Below are positions 12,286 to 23,746 of a stretch of DNA of 64,000 bases, piece by piece; the first letter of the stretch is position 1, and every line of letters starts with the position of its first letter. The position numbers and the translations under genes are program-made. The DNA lies in contig JASJFT010000058.1 in assembly GCA_030770425.1 (NCBI GenBank), positions 163,656-227,655 of the forward strand, written 5' to 3'. Source of the stretch: Darksidea phi (lineage: Eukaryota; Ascomycota; Dothideomycetes; Pleosporales; Lentitheciaceae). Below the pieces are notes generated by a model, which saw nothing but the letters and a program-made list of their open reading frames with translations, ran no database searches and was not told the DNA's origin.

Positions 12286-12555
12286 TCACTTCCCCACCAT
12301 CCTATAATGACGATTATCGTCACACCGATTCGCTTCCCACTCCAAGCTTCCGTCATCCGAACAGCCTCCAGGTGATATCTCAAAACCGACGTCATAGGTG
12401 TTGGTTTCACAGAAACATGTACCGTTCATTGCCTGAAGCAGCCTAGCGCATTGCTGAGCTTGCGCCGAGGTAATCCGGTTGGCGCGGACATTCGTCGGAC
12501 CGTCATCAAAGCTCTTGCTCGGGCAGCTTTGATCGTTTCGCCTCGGTGGGGCATG
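12286..12555 (-). CDS. Cys-rich coding fragment, probable last exon of an unresolved gene or relic
   Basis: Reading the minus strand from about 12555 to the stop at 12286-12288 gives an open frame of about 85 codons with six cysteines. Short blocks are NDQSCPSKSFDDGP, AQQCARLLQAMNGTCFCET, SPGGCSDDGS and EWEANRCDD. The even Cys spacing and polar composition suggest an extracellular disulphide-bonded domain. An in-frame stop lies just upstream (about 12558), near a CTTTAAC branch-like site and a nearby AG, so this could be the last exon of a gene whose earlier exons lie at about 12560-12860. I could not build a consistent first exon or a signal peptide. The family is not recognised. Confidence 0.35.
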   Translation of the reverse strand, partial: HAPPRRNDQSCPSKSFDDGPTNVRANRITSAQAQQCARLLQAMNGTCFCETNTYDVGFEISPGGCSDDGSLEWEANRCDDNRHYRMVGK

Positions 12556-14523
12556 TTAAAGCCGGGACGCGAGTGTACCTCGCAGAATGTCAGGTGCTGA
12601 TATCAATTTTGTTTAGTGGAGCTGGTGTTGAGGTGCCCGAACGTTCAACCCATTACGCGGGTTGTAAAGGCATTATGACGTTTGATCTTACTGGTATGCT
12701 TCTTGGTGGAGGCTCTGTTGGGCTGGTCGAGGCCAAGGAGGATGGAACAGGGAGTTGAGTTAGCAATACTTGCCATCTTGCACTCGTTTTTTCTTTCCTT
12801 CTTCCTTTCTTTCTTTCGGATTTGCATTTTGGGACTGCCTTCCGTAAATGTCTGCACCAAATACAGTCAAAGGTACCTCAGCCGAACTCCAAAAGTTGCA
12901 TTTATCGGACGATCAGCGGGTTGCAACACATGACGAGTATGGGGAAAGTGATACCGGGTGGCCGAACACATCTATCCGATGCATTGCCGCTTACGTTCAA
13001 ACCGCGACAAAACAGCACTCTACTCGGACCGCAATCATACAGCAAGACCTGCTACACATCTTTGTCTATGTGCGCTTGAACCACCCGCTCGTACCGTACC
13101 CCAGCTGCGGCCCGAACCTGTCTATATCTTTATTAACGATACCTCGCAAACCGGTAGACAAACTACGGTATGTTTTGTCACCTTGGAGAGTCCCTTACTG
13201 CGGCCAATCTCCTTCCTAGTAGTCTCATTCTTCTTTTCGGTAGTAAAGTGCGCAGAGTTCCGACGTCAATGGCAGTGCAATAAATCGAATGGCACGCCCC
13301 TCGTGTGCTCCACCGGAACACTAGATCCTCGAGCACTATGTCCTAGGAGAGGGAGAAAACGTGCCGATAGTAGAATGCGATAGTGACCACAGTTGTTATG
13401 CCAAAAGGTAATATACTTGCAGTGCACCTGATGACATTCAATGCGCTGCTCCTTGTCGATCAGCTTTCACCCAGCCTATTCCGACGAGAACGGACTATAC
13501 CAGAGCATTGGGCAAGACGCGATTGACAACTTGGTAGCGAGGTCCGTGGTAGGAGCAAAACTATGCATGTCTGGCGGATCAAGGATACTTGCAGCATAGT
13601 CACTTGATGGGCTTGTTGCATGGAGTTAGCCTTAGTCGTTTTAGCTGTCGCCTGCGCATTCGTTCGAATGGTGGGAGACAGCGGTGATAAGGCGTGTTTA
13701 AGCATTGCTGCACGAGCGAGTGCATCGCGATAACGGGAATGAAACGCTTACTTCTGTCACACACTGACAGTTGTGCCATACAAAATGTTTGGACGGGATC
13801 ATGGATTGTTAGTAATGATCATATGACGTGATTGTTGAAGCAGGTGAAATTCCCTCCTGGTATAGTAACCCGTGAGCAAGCTCTAGATATGAGACTTGTT
13901 ATTAGCAGCATTCAACGGCTCAAGTGAAATATCGCTTGCTGTTGTATATTCGGGATGCCCTCGGGCTGGCCGGCGGCGATATGTGTCAAGTCTTTTTAAT
14001 ATGTACGGAAAAGACATAAACACAGCAAGAGCCTCCAGCAAACCCAGAAAAGCGGTATGTCTGGGAAACAAACATGAAGTCGGTACATGGTGTCGTTATG
14101 ATTCCACGCGGGCCGAAGGAATTGGCGGAGATACGTGACTACTCGATTTAGACTAGCACGAAAACAGCTCTCGGCTTTCCCACCTCGAACACGAGAAGCG
14201 CTTCCCTGCATCTCCACAGCCACTTCGCAGGCCTTTGCTACAGCAAGCAGACAGTAATCCGGCCTTGCTGCCAATCTCACTCTACTAGTACGACTCTCTC
14301 ACACGAACGTACCGCCTTCGCCGCCCGCACCATCTACGCGTCGCTCGCCTGCCCCACTATCGTCTTTGCACCGCAAGGCAACGAACCTCTACCTCACCTC
14401 CGATCCCCACCGCGACTTCTCGAACTCCTCCGATAAGCGCGCATACCAGACCAGCGCCTCTCAGAGAGGTGTCACAACGCTTGAAGCTGTCCGGGAGCTT
14501 GTCCCTTCGCGCAGCAGCCCGCT
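12556..14523. other. Gene-poor stretch upstream of XPO1
   Basis: About 2 kb without a convincing gene. It holds a polypyrimidine tract (12784-12818). A 62-codon minus frame (14071-13883) contains one possible membrane helix but has no support. The last ~250 bases should be the XPO1 promoter and 5' leader. Confidence 0.4.
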
Positions 14524-17500
14524 ATGTCGTTGTCCATCGAAGAGCTAGACGCCACGGTGCGCGCCTTTTATGAGGGTCGTGGTGAGACAGTAAGCACCTT
14601 GCTCTGGTATACTCCCTCAAGAGCAGTTCATTAACACGTACTTCCCTTGTAGCAAAAGCAGGCGCAAGCAACGCTTAATCAGGTAGGCCAGCCCAGTCCC
14701 CGAGCCCGCCTATCGCAGCGCAACTGACGCCGGGCATAGTTCAAGGAAAACCCAGATGCATGGCTCTTGGTCGACAAGATCCTGCAGGAGGCACAGTATC
14801 CTCAAACCAAATGTGAGTGTACCGGCGCGATGAGGATGGCTAGAGCACGGCACTAACACGGCGTAGATTTGGGCCTGCAGGTTCTCGACAATGTCATCAT
14901 GACAAGATGGAAGGTCCTACCCCGCGACCAGTGTCAAGGTATGTCTGTCCCAAGCACAGAAAGACAGGCAGCTGACAGCTCTAGGTATCCGCAACTTCGT
15001 GGTCAACTTCATCATCCAGCAGTCGAACAATGAAGACCGGACTCAGATCGATCGCACCCTCCTCAACAAGCTTAACCTTGTCCTCGTCTCCGTGCTGAAG
15101 CAGGAGTGGCCGCACAACTGGCCCACGTTCATAAACGAGATCATCTCCTCGTGCCACAGCAGTCTGCCCATATGCGAAAACAACATGGCTATCCTCCGGC
15201 TATTGTCTGAGGAGGTGTTCGACTACTCGGAGGACCAGATGACATCGGCCAAGCGACGTGAGCTTAAGCAGAGCATGTGCGATGAGTTCACGTCCATTTA
15301 TCAGCTCTGCTCAGAGGTTCTCCGGACCGCCACAGAAGCCTCTCTTATTAAGGCGACTCTCGAGACGTTACTCCGCTTCCTGAACTGGATCCCTATTGGA
15401 TACGTCTTCGAGACGCCTCCGAGCGGCGCTAGCCTCATCGAAACGTTGCGAAGCCGATTCCTCGATGTGCCTGACTTCCGTAACATCACGCTCAAGTGCT
15501 TAACCGAAATCGCAGGCTTGCACACCGAGCCCGCTTACGATGACAAGCTCGTTCAGATGTTCACCGAAACGCTAACCGCGATAGCTAAGATTATCCCTCT
15601 CACGCTTGACCTGAAGAGTACATACTCGCAGAGCAATAGCAGGGATCAAGAATTCGTGCAGAACTTGGCCCTGTTCCTCACTAACTTCTTCACCATGCAT
15701 CTGAACGTCATCGAGAACCTGATGAATAGAGACTTCCTCACGCACGGCCATTTCTACCTGATCCGCATCAGCCAGATCGACGATCGAGAGATTTTCAAGA
15801 TTTGTCTGGAGTACTGGACTAAACTGGTCTCCGAGCTGTACGATGAAATGCAAGCTTTGCCCATAACCGACATGAACCCGCTTCTGAATATGGGCTTGTC
15901 AACAGCAAACGGGGGAGCGCGCGACCCCGGCATCCTCGCCAACTATCCTCTGCGCAAGCACAAATATGCCGAGATTCTCTCTAATCTCCGTACCGTGATG
16001 ATCGAAAAGATGGTTAGGCCCGAAGAAGTGCTCATCGTGGAGAATGATGAGGGCGAGATCGTGCGCGAGTTCGTGAAGGAGAGCGACACCATCCAGCTCT
16101 ACAAGTCCACCCGCGAATGTCTAGTCTTCCTGACCCATCTGGACGTCAACGACACTGAGCAAATCATGTCTGAGAAGCTCGCGCGGCAGGTGGATGGCAC
16201 CGAATGGTCTTGGGCGAATTGCAACACGCTTTGCTGGGCCATTGGCTCCATTTCAGGTGCTATGAACGAAGAAACGGAGAAGCGCTTCCTGGTCACCGTC
16301 ATCAAGGATCTTCTCGGTTTGACCGAGATGAAGCGCGGCAAAGACAACAAAGCTGTCGTCGCTAGTAACATCATGTACATCGTCGGCCAATACCCTCGCT
16401 TCCTAAAGGCCCATTGGAAGTTCCTGAAGACCGTCGTTAACAAGCTGTTCGAGTTCATGCACGAGACACATGAGGGTGTGCAAGACATGGCTTGCGACAC
16501 CTTCATCAAGATAGCCAATAAGTGTCGGCGACACTTCGTTGCCCTTCAACCCGGCGAGTCAGAACCGTTCATCGACGAAATCGTCCGCAGCCTACGGAAG
16601 ATCACAGCAGACCTGTCACCTCAACAAGTCCATACCTTCTATGAAGCGTGCGGTTATATGATCAGCGCACAGGGCCAGAAGAGCATGCAAGAGAGGCTGA
16701 TCCACGATCTAATGGCGTTGCCTAACCAAGCTGTAAGTTGAGACGAATTGATATGTACGTTGTTTTACTGACCTAAGGAGTGGGATAATATCATCGCCCA
16801 AGCAAACCAGAATCCCGCTTGCCTGCAGGATGGGGATGTTATCAAGATCGTCGGCAACATCATGAAGACCAATGTTGCGGCATGCGGTTCGATAGGATCT
16901 TACTTCTATCCGCAGATTGGTCGCATCTATTTCGACATGCTGACAATGTACCGGGCAAGCTCCCAACTGATTGACGAGGCCGTTCAGCGAGAAGGTCAGT
17001 TAAAATTTTGCCAAACATGGAGGCCTATTCGCTAATGAACGCAGGGAACATTGCCACAAAGATGCCCAAAGTCCGGGGTCTTCGCACCATCAAGAAGGAG
17101 ATTCTCAAGTTGATCAACACCTACGTCGAGAAGGCGGATGATCTGGAGATGATCCACAACAACATTGTTCCGAAGCTCTTAGAAGCTGTTCTCATTGATT
17201 ACAAGAACAACGTTCCAGATGCGCGCGAGGCTGAAGTCCTTAACGTCATGACGACGATCATTAACAAGCTACATGTACGTCGGACATTCGATCTGAGCAA
17301 AGACATGGTCCGCCTCGCTCAAGGAGCATCAGACAATACTGACCGCTTGACAGGGCATGATGGAGGACATGATCATCAACATCATGGACAGCGTGTTCGA
17401 ATGCACGCTGGACATGATCAACAAGGACTTCTCCGAGTATCCCGAACACCGAGTCGAGTTCTTTAAGCTTTTACGGACGATCAATCTTCGCTGCTTCCCC

Positions 17501-18145
17501 GCCCTGCTACGGCTCGATGCTCGCTCATTCAAGTTTGTCATCGACTCGTGCATGTGGGCCAGCAAGCACGACAACCGTGAAGTGGAGAGTGCTGGTCTGT
17601 CCATGTGCTTTGAGCTCATTTCTAACATGGCGGATACGGATGCGCAGACTCGCAATGCCTTCTTCCAGCAGTTCTTCACCACCATATTGCAAGATGTGTT
17701 CTTCGTCATCACGGACAGTGATCATAAGGCCGGGTTTAAGTCACAGTCGATGCTTCTAGCGAAAATGTTCTGGCTCGTCGACTCAGGTAAGCTGGACGGA
17801 CCAATTTACTCGTCACCGGACATGGCTCCTGCTGGCACACCCAACCGCGAGTTCTTGCGCAACTTTGTGGGAAACCTGCTGGCGACTGCATTCCCGAACC
17901 TCCAGACGGTCCAGATCGGCTCCTTCATCGACGGCCTCTTTGCCACCAATTCGGACCTCAATCGGTTCAAAGTCATCCTGCGAGACTTTTTGATCTCACT
18001 GAAGGAGTTCTCGGGCGACAATGCTGAGCTTTTCGCAGAAGAGCGTGAGCTGGCAGCGACCAAGGCGAAGGAAGAGGAACGGCAACGGGCCATGAAGGTC
18101 GGCGGTCTCTTGAAACCTTCGGAGATGGACGACGACGAATTGTGA
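14524..18145 (+). CDS. XPO1: Exportin-1 (CRM1), nuclear export receptor
   Basis: Eight exons: 14524-14589, 14653-14682, 14740-14812, 14867-14938, 14985-16732, 16778-16994, 17045-17274 and 17354-18145. They total 3,228 bases, or 1,075 residues, the normal CRM1 length. The N-terminal importin-beta/CRIME region includes [15 protein letters not shown] and [17 protein letters not shown]. The central HEAT repeats carry the NES-groove region [20 protein letters not shown]. The C-terminal part includes [14 protein letters not shown] and ends in an acidic EMDDDEL tail. It exports leucine-rich-NES cargo with RanGTP. The residue equivalent to the leptomycin-reactive Cys (human C528) is Thr527, as in baker's yeast. 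The first exons are very short, and the second is 30 bases. Confidence 0.97.
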
Positions 18146-19632
18146 CTGGATGAAGATCCACCCATCAATACCGCGACGCGCACACCGTTCGACATTTTTG
18201 TGGCGGTAGACGCCAACACAAGCCCGTCGGAAGAGCTCGTTGGATGGGACCTGTGATACAGGTGCTTTTCCGAGCAGTAGATGACGGCCGGATCTTGCAT
18301 TGTGCCGCTTAGAGTAGACGTCAGCTCTTCGTTCGTCCTGTACTTGGTGTTCGTTGGGCACGAAGAGTTTGAGCGGGTTGGACGGTGTGAAAGACACACC
18401 ACTGGCCTACAGATGTCCCTAGTTTCACTTTTCATGGTTTTCAATGCACAGCGGTAGCTTGGAGGCGCCCTTGGGCTTGCGCATCAAAAAGTATAGGGAG
18501 GTGATTGCGGACCTTGAGATGATATCCTCTGATTTGGACCAATGGAGAAACTTGTACAATGCGTGTATTGTCCGTGATGCGTCTTGATCTTTCCAACTTG
18601 GAGCAGTGACATGTACATGGCAACCGTCGTCTTGGCAAACCACTGCGATGAAATGCAACATATGCCCCCTATGGGGTCACATGCTACAGCTGAAGCGGCT
18701 CCGCTCCGAGGTGCTAGTGCAGGATGCCGCTGTGCATGCGCCATGACATGCCGTCGGTAATGCGGCTGTCCGTTCTCGATCATTGTCCGCCCTTTTAGGC
18801 GGCTTCTCTGTTTAGGCATGCCACGAGAGGATCCAGGCAAGCCACGCTGCGTGGGATTTGATACTGCCATTACCACTACCGTGGTTGCTGCACCGCGTTG
18901 GGCGTAGCGGCATCTCGTCTAGGACGAGATGCCGGGTTACGTAATGCAGCCGGGGTCGCCAGAAGCGAACTTAGCCGTCGCTCCTCGGCTGCGATTGGAC
19001 GGGATATTCACCCTTCGTCGTCGCCAGTCTGTTTAAGCCTCGGCGGAAGTTCCATCGCGCGCCATACGACCCCTGCTGTGCGCTAAGGACTCAGGCCTCG
19101 AGTTTGGGGCGTGCTCGTCTGGTGCGTTGCTATTGGCCGGCCTGGACATCTTCGTGAAAGGACATGGGCTCGCTGCTCTCTCACCCCCCTCTCCCCCCCC
19201 CGGCGTATGCAAAGTCTCGTGGCCGTCTGTGAACGAGCGCCTCAGTTACGACGGTTCGAAGCGGGTCCCCCATTCGGCGCTTGTCAAACTCTGCTAACCG
19301 GCGGGTGCTACCCAGGTCCAGGCAAACCTTTGGAATGAATCCGTCCCAGCAACTGCGACCACGGCAGACTCACTTCCTCGACCCTCATACGACCTGAGCA
19401 CGTCCATTTCCCCGCTGTGCCCAGGAGCCTCACCAGCAGTTGCTTTCTTTTTGCGTCATTCCCCCCCTCGGCCCTATAAGCTCTCGCTGCCGGGCACAGT
19501 CTGTCAAGCCCCGATCTGTATGGTTAGATCCGCGCCGCTGCCGGCCGGAGGTTGCTCGCTTGCGCATCATCTGCGCGTTGCATTCAAGGGACAATCCAGC
19601 AGCTAGGTCCGCTCTCTCCTGCTGTCATCACC
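18146..19632. other. Intergenic, 3' flank of XPO1 and promoter side of PHO81
   Basis: About 1.5 kb without a supported gene. It contains a perfect 12-bp-arm hairpin (listed separately) and a C-rich tract near 19176-19203. I did not see a CACGTG Pho4/NUC-1 box. Confidence 0.4.
18908..18934. repeat. Perfect inverted repeat (12-bp arms, 3-base loop)
   Basis: The arms CGGCATCTCGTC and GACGAGATGCCG are exact reverse complements around the loop TAG. It lies in the XPO1-PHO81 intergenic region, outside any recognised gene. It could fold as a hairpin in RNA or be a dyad protein-binding site. Confidence 0.7.
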
Positions 19633-22600
19633 ATGTATGTCTAGCCCAATGACCCCACGGCCGCTCCCCGTTGTCCCCATTGTCGTCTTGAGGAAGACGG
19701 CATCGTCTACGAGTCTCGCGTCCAAAGACGACCCCACTGACACGCCGCGATTCTCCAGGAAGTTCGGCAAGCATATACAGAAACGGCAACTGGAAATTCC
19801 AGAATATGCCGCTAGCTTTGTCGACTACAAGGCGCTCAAGAAGGTACCCTTAGCACCCACCTCCGACTTGCAGTCGCACTTAACACGGTACAGCTCATCA
19901 AGAAGCTCAGCTCAACCCCGGTATTACCAGCCCAGGGCGAGAGTAATCATGGACTTGAAGTGCTGGACCCGCAGGCTTCTCTGCAGGCCAACAAGGCCAC
20001 CTTCTTCTTCCGAGTGGTGAGCAGCTCTAAATCTGCGCACTGGATGCACGTACTTACTAGCATCAGGAACGAGAGTTGGAGAAGGTCAATGCCTTCTACC
20101 TACAGAAAGAGGCCGAGGTACTCTCGTCTTTACCCTTTGGATGAATGTCGCTCATCCCACCTCTAGTTACGCCTCCGGTTAAGCACGCTCCTTGACAAGA
20201 AGAAGGTTATGCAGCAACACCCGCAGTCGGTCTCCAAGGCATCAACCAGGTACTTGGCCCTGGAGGAAGGCCTAAAACAGTTTAGCATGGATCTGAACAA
20301 ACTAGAGGTGATTGGCCCACATCCATCGCTCCGATCGTGGCCCAGGCTAACCCTAGCTAAGCAATTTGTCGAGGTCAACGCAACTGCATTCTCGAAGATC
20401 TTGAAGAAGGTACGGAAACAAAAAGACCTATCTATTACATATGCTAACTATCGTACAGTGGGACAAGACATCGAAGGTCGGCTCTGCGTCTCCGTGGATG
20501 ATCCAACACTGGCTGACCATCATGCCAGTCACGAGAAAAGCAACTCTATCTATCACGAGCTGTCGAAGTCCAACCTTGTTTCAACCGCGATGTCATTAGC
20601 AATTTGTCCGACCAAGCAACTCAAGCTCTTCTGGACTTCTCCGGATGGGCTGAAGGCGAGGGGATCCAAGTTCCACAGGAGATAGCCCAATCAAGGCCTG
20701 CCGAACCCCTCATCGAAGCGAATCTCGAGCTGGACAATCAGATCGTCCAAGCTGTCAATTCTGGGAATACCGCCCAGATCGAGGATTGCCTGGCTCGGCT
20801 GTCCAAACTAAAAGACGCGCAGGAGCGAATCACAAGAGCGTTCCTGGGCACAATTGAGCATGCCCCAGAAGCGGCACTCAAGACCCTGCTAGACACAAAC
20901 CAGGTCGACTTACAGCAAGAGGATGAAATCAACGAGCGAACTTGCTTACATAAGGCCGCCATCTGCGGAAGGATGGAAGTGCTGAGGCTGGGCTTGGCCG
21001 GCAATGTCGATTTGCATGCAACAGACGTCTACGGTCGGATACCACTACACTATGCAGCCATGCATGGGCGTGTAGAAGTTCTCCATGCGCTCATCGGCGC
21101 CGCGCCTGACACTGTCAACTTCCGAGACCAAGACAGCTTTACCCCACTCATCCACGCCATCGTACACTCCCGACTCCCATGCGTCCAGACGCTTCTTTCG
21201 AAAGGCGCCAACATAACACGCATGGGACCCGCTGAGCACATTCCACTTAATTTGGCTTGCCAATACGCCTCGCTGGAGATCGTAGAACTCCTTCTACAGG
21301 GTAGCGCAGAGATGCTAGCAGACGCTGAAGGTCTCTATCCGCAACATCTTGTCGCTCGGTCCGGCAAAAATCCTCAAATGCTCTTGTTGCTCCAGAAGTA
21401 TGGTGCGGATCTCAACCAACCGGACAAATTGTACCAATGGACACCGCTCTTCCACGCCGCGAGTGAGGGCCATGTCGAGTGCCTCAAGACCCTTCTTCAA
21501 TGTGGGGTTGACGTGGATACGGTGGACGAGAAGGGTTTGTCCGCCATGTACTATGCGACCTGGGAAGGCCACCTAGAATGCATGCGGCTGCTTGCGTCGG
21601 TCGGGCATGGAATCGGCCTAACACGTCAGGCGCCAGTCTCCCCACAAATTACGATGCAAACAGCGTCTGGTACTGCACCTGGTCCAATGGAAACCGAAGC
21701 GGACGCGGAAGGGATTCCGGATTTTATCCTCCCACCACCAATTATTCCCTTCAGAAGATATGGCCACAACTTCTTGGATACCAAGACCTTTGTCGTCATT
21801 AGCTTTGAGAGACTTGGAAAGGATGCGATCAAATTCTATGACGATTCGAAATATCCTGCGGCAAGGCTGACCATTTCATCCAAGAGCTCGGACCTAATCC
21901 CAAGGAATATCTTGCTGCCTATTCAGGATGAGTTCAAGGTCATATCATTTCAGATTGAGAAAATCGACACATTTTCGATTGATTTCGATGTCTATCCGAC
22001 AATAGGATCCAAGGTCATTGCGCGCGGTGTAGCATCGTCCAAGGTCTTCACAAATCCAAACAAGAGCACCGGACAGTGGCATCTGGAACTTTTCGATCCC
22101 AGGCTGCGGACCATAGGACGCATCACGTTCGACTTCCAAGTCGTGAAACCTTTCCATGGTATACCGCTAGAGATCACCCACTTCGCTACCTATTGGAAGG
22201 CCACCAGTCAGCTAGACTCGCAACCTCATACACTAATCACCGGATCGAGTCTGTCTGGGGAATATGTTCGGTTGTTTGTCCAATTGACTGCAGATGGTGT
22301 GCCGGTCCTATATCCCAGATGGAAGATTAGCCACGAGGGGTTGGACGTACCCGTCAATATTCTGACATATGACCAGTTCGCCGCGATCGGAAAGAGACAA
22401 AACCCCAATGCCGCAACTCAGCTCGTTACCCTTCGCGATGCCACCTCTGACGACATTCCTTCAATCTTCCATGCTCTGGCAACGTCGTTCATCACCCTCA
22501 AGGACGCCTTGTCCCTTCTTCCCGCACACATCCATGTTGAATTGCACGTGCTCTTCCCGTCGCTGAAGGATGAGACGCACCTCAGACTTGGTCCGACAGA

Positions 22601-23238
22601 AGACATGAACTCGTTCGCCGACAAAATTCTCGCTGCTGTATTTGAACACGCCAGAATGCTTAGAGAACAAGGCGCGGGAGAGATAGATGGGACTCTGAGG
22701 AGCGTGGTGTTTAGCTCTTTCAATCAGGATATCTGTACAGTGCTCAACTGGAAGCAGCCTAACTGTGAGTATCAGATTGCACTCACCATAGAAAAGGGGA
22801 TGTTAGCTGACGGGATACACAGACCCTGTGCTACTCTGCAATGAGCTCGGTGCCGATGGCTCCTTTTCACCCTCAACACAGATGGTGGAAAGCAGCGGAC
22901 GCACCAAGATCTCTGTCAAGGAGGCTGTTCAGATTGCAAGGGACAATAACTTCATGGGCTTGATTTGCAGCTCCCGACTGCTTGTAAGACCACAGCCTAC
23001 CTCTTTCCATAGGATGACGACGCCTAACATACACTAGGGTCTCGCCCCTGCTCTTATCGAATCGATCAAAACCGCCGGCCTCGTACTCGTCACAGACGTC
23101 TCCGATTCTTCGCCTCACGTAGGTGCACAGAGCAGTCTTGGAGTTGCGGGTCCGAGGGGAGATATAGTACCGAACGGTGTCGATGGTATCCTCAAGGACA
23201 ACGGAGTGCTACGGTTCAACGCTAGCATCGATATGTGA
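19633..23238 (+). CDS. PHO81: PHO81/NUC-2: SPX-ankyrin-GDPD-like regulator of phosphate response
   Basis: Model: start codon split AT (19633-19634) | G (19759), then exons 19759-19843, 19894-20016, 20067-20117, 20167-20307, 20362-20409, 20459-20476, 20529-22764, 22823-22983 and 23038-23238; 1,021 residues. The spliced N-terminus is MKFGKHIQKRQLEIPEY, the canonical SPX start. An unspliced reading from the ATG at 19637 would give a longer, atypical N-terminus. The SPX domain continues with KATFFFRVERELEKVNAFYLQKE and the Lys-rich LSTLLDKKK. Five to six ankyrin repeats follow (from RTCLHKAAICGRMEV to LSAMYYATWEGHLECM). The C-terminal half is a glycerophosphodiesterase-like domain (DIPSIFHALATSF; DNNFMGLICSSRLL). 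By family knowledge it senses inositol pyrophosphates and inhibits the PHO80-PHO85 type cyclin-CDK at low phosphate. Confidence 0.94.
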
Positions 23239-23746
23239 TACGGCAGGTGGTGAAGGGAGACAAGAATGCGATGACAGCAGGTTTCCGTAATTTGTAAAAG
23301 AGGCGGGAGGCCGGTATGAATTACGAGACCCCATGACTTAAAGTGGAGTTGAATAGTCTTTTCGGTTTCCATGCAAGGGGTAGTGTCGAGATGGCGATGG
23401 TCCATTGTTTAGCGGAGTTAAGGCAGGCTGGCCGTTTGTTTTCAGCAACCAAGCTCGATATAGACTTAGGGAGGCTATCTGCGATTCAGGCAAACCAGTA
23501 TGATACCATTATCGCGAAATTGAACGTTTGAACAGCTTTTCTAAGTAAATGTTTTCTAAACGTGCTTTCACGCCAAGATTGACAGGGATGCGGATTGCCG
23601 TATTTCCGCGCTAAAAGATTTCCATCGAAAGAGTATCGGGAACGAAAATCGGCCACCGCTCAAACCGCCTACTGTCTTTACACTTCTCCTGTACATTACA
23701 TTGTCCCACGATAGCCATTGTTCCTCCCTAAAACAATGCGCCCATA
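23239..23746. other. Intergenic between PHO81 and the ABC1-type kinase
   Basis: No gene seen; the 3' flank of PHO81 and the promoter of the next gene. Confidence 0.4.

Noticed and set aside
12784..12818. Polypyrimidine (CTTT)n tract
   Set aside because: Simple low-complexity tract of a kind common in fungal intergenic DNA.
13883..14071. 62-codon minus frame with a possible membrane helix
   Set aside because: Too short, no homology recognised, and upstream context gives no splice or promoter support.
17806..18444. 212-codon minus-strand frame over the XPO1 3' end
   Set aside because: Antisense to a certain exon and without family features.
19245..19275. GGTTCGAA-like B-box resembling a tRNA T-arm
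   Set aside because: No matching acceptor stem, A box or anticodon arm could be found around it.
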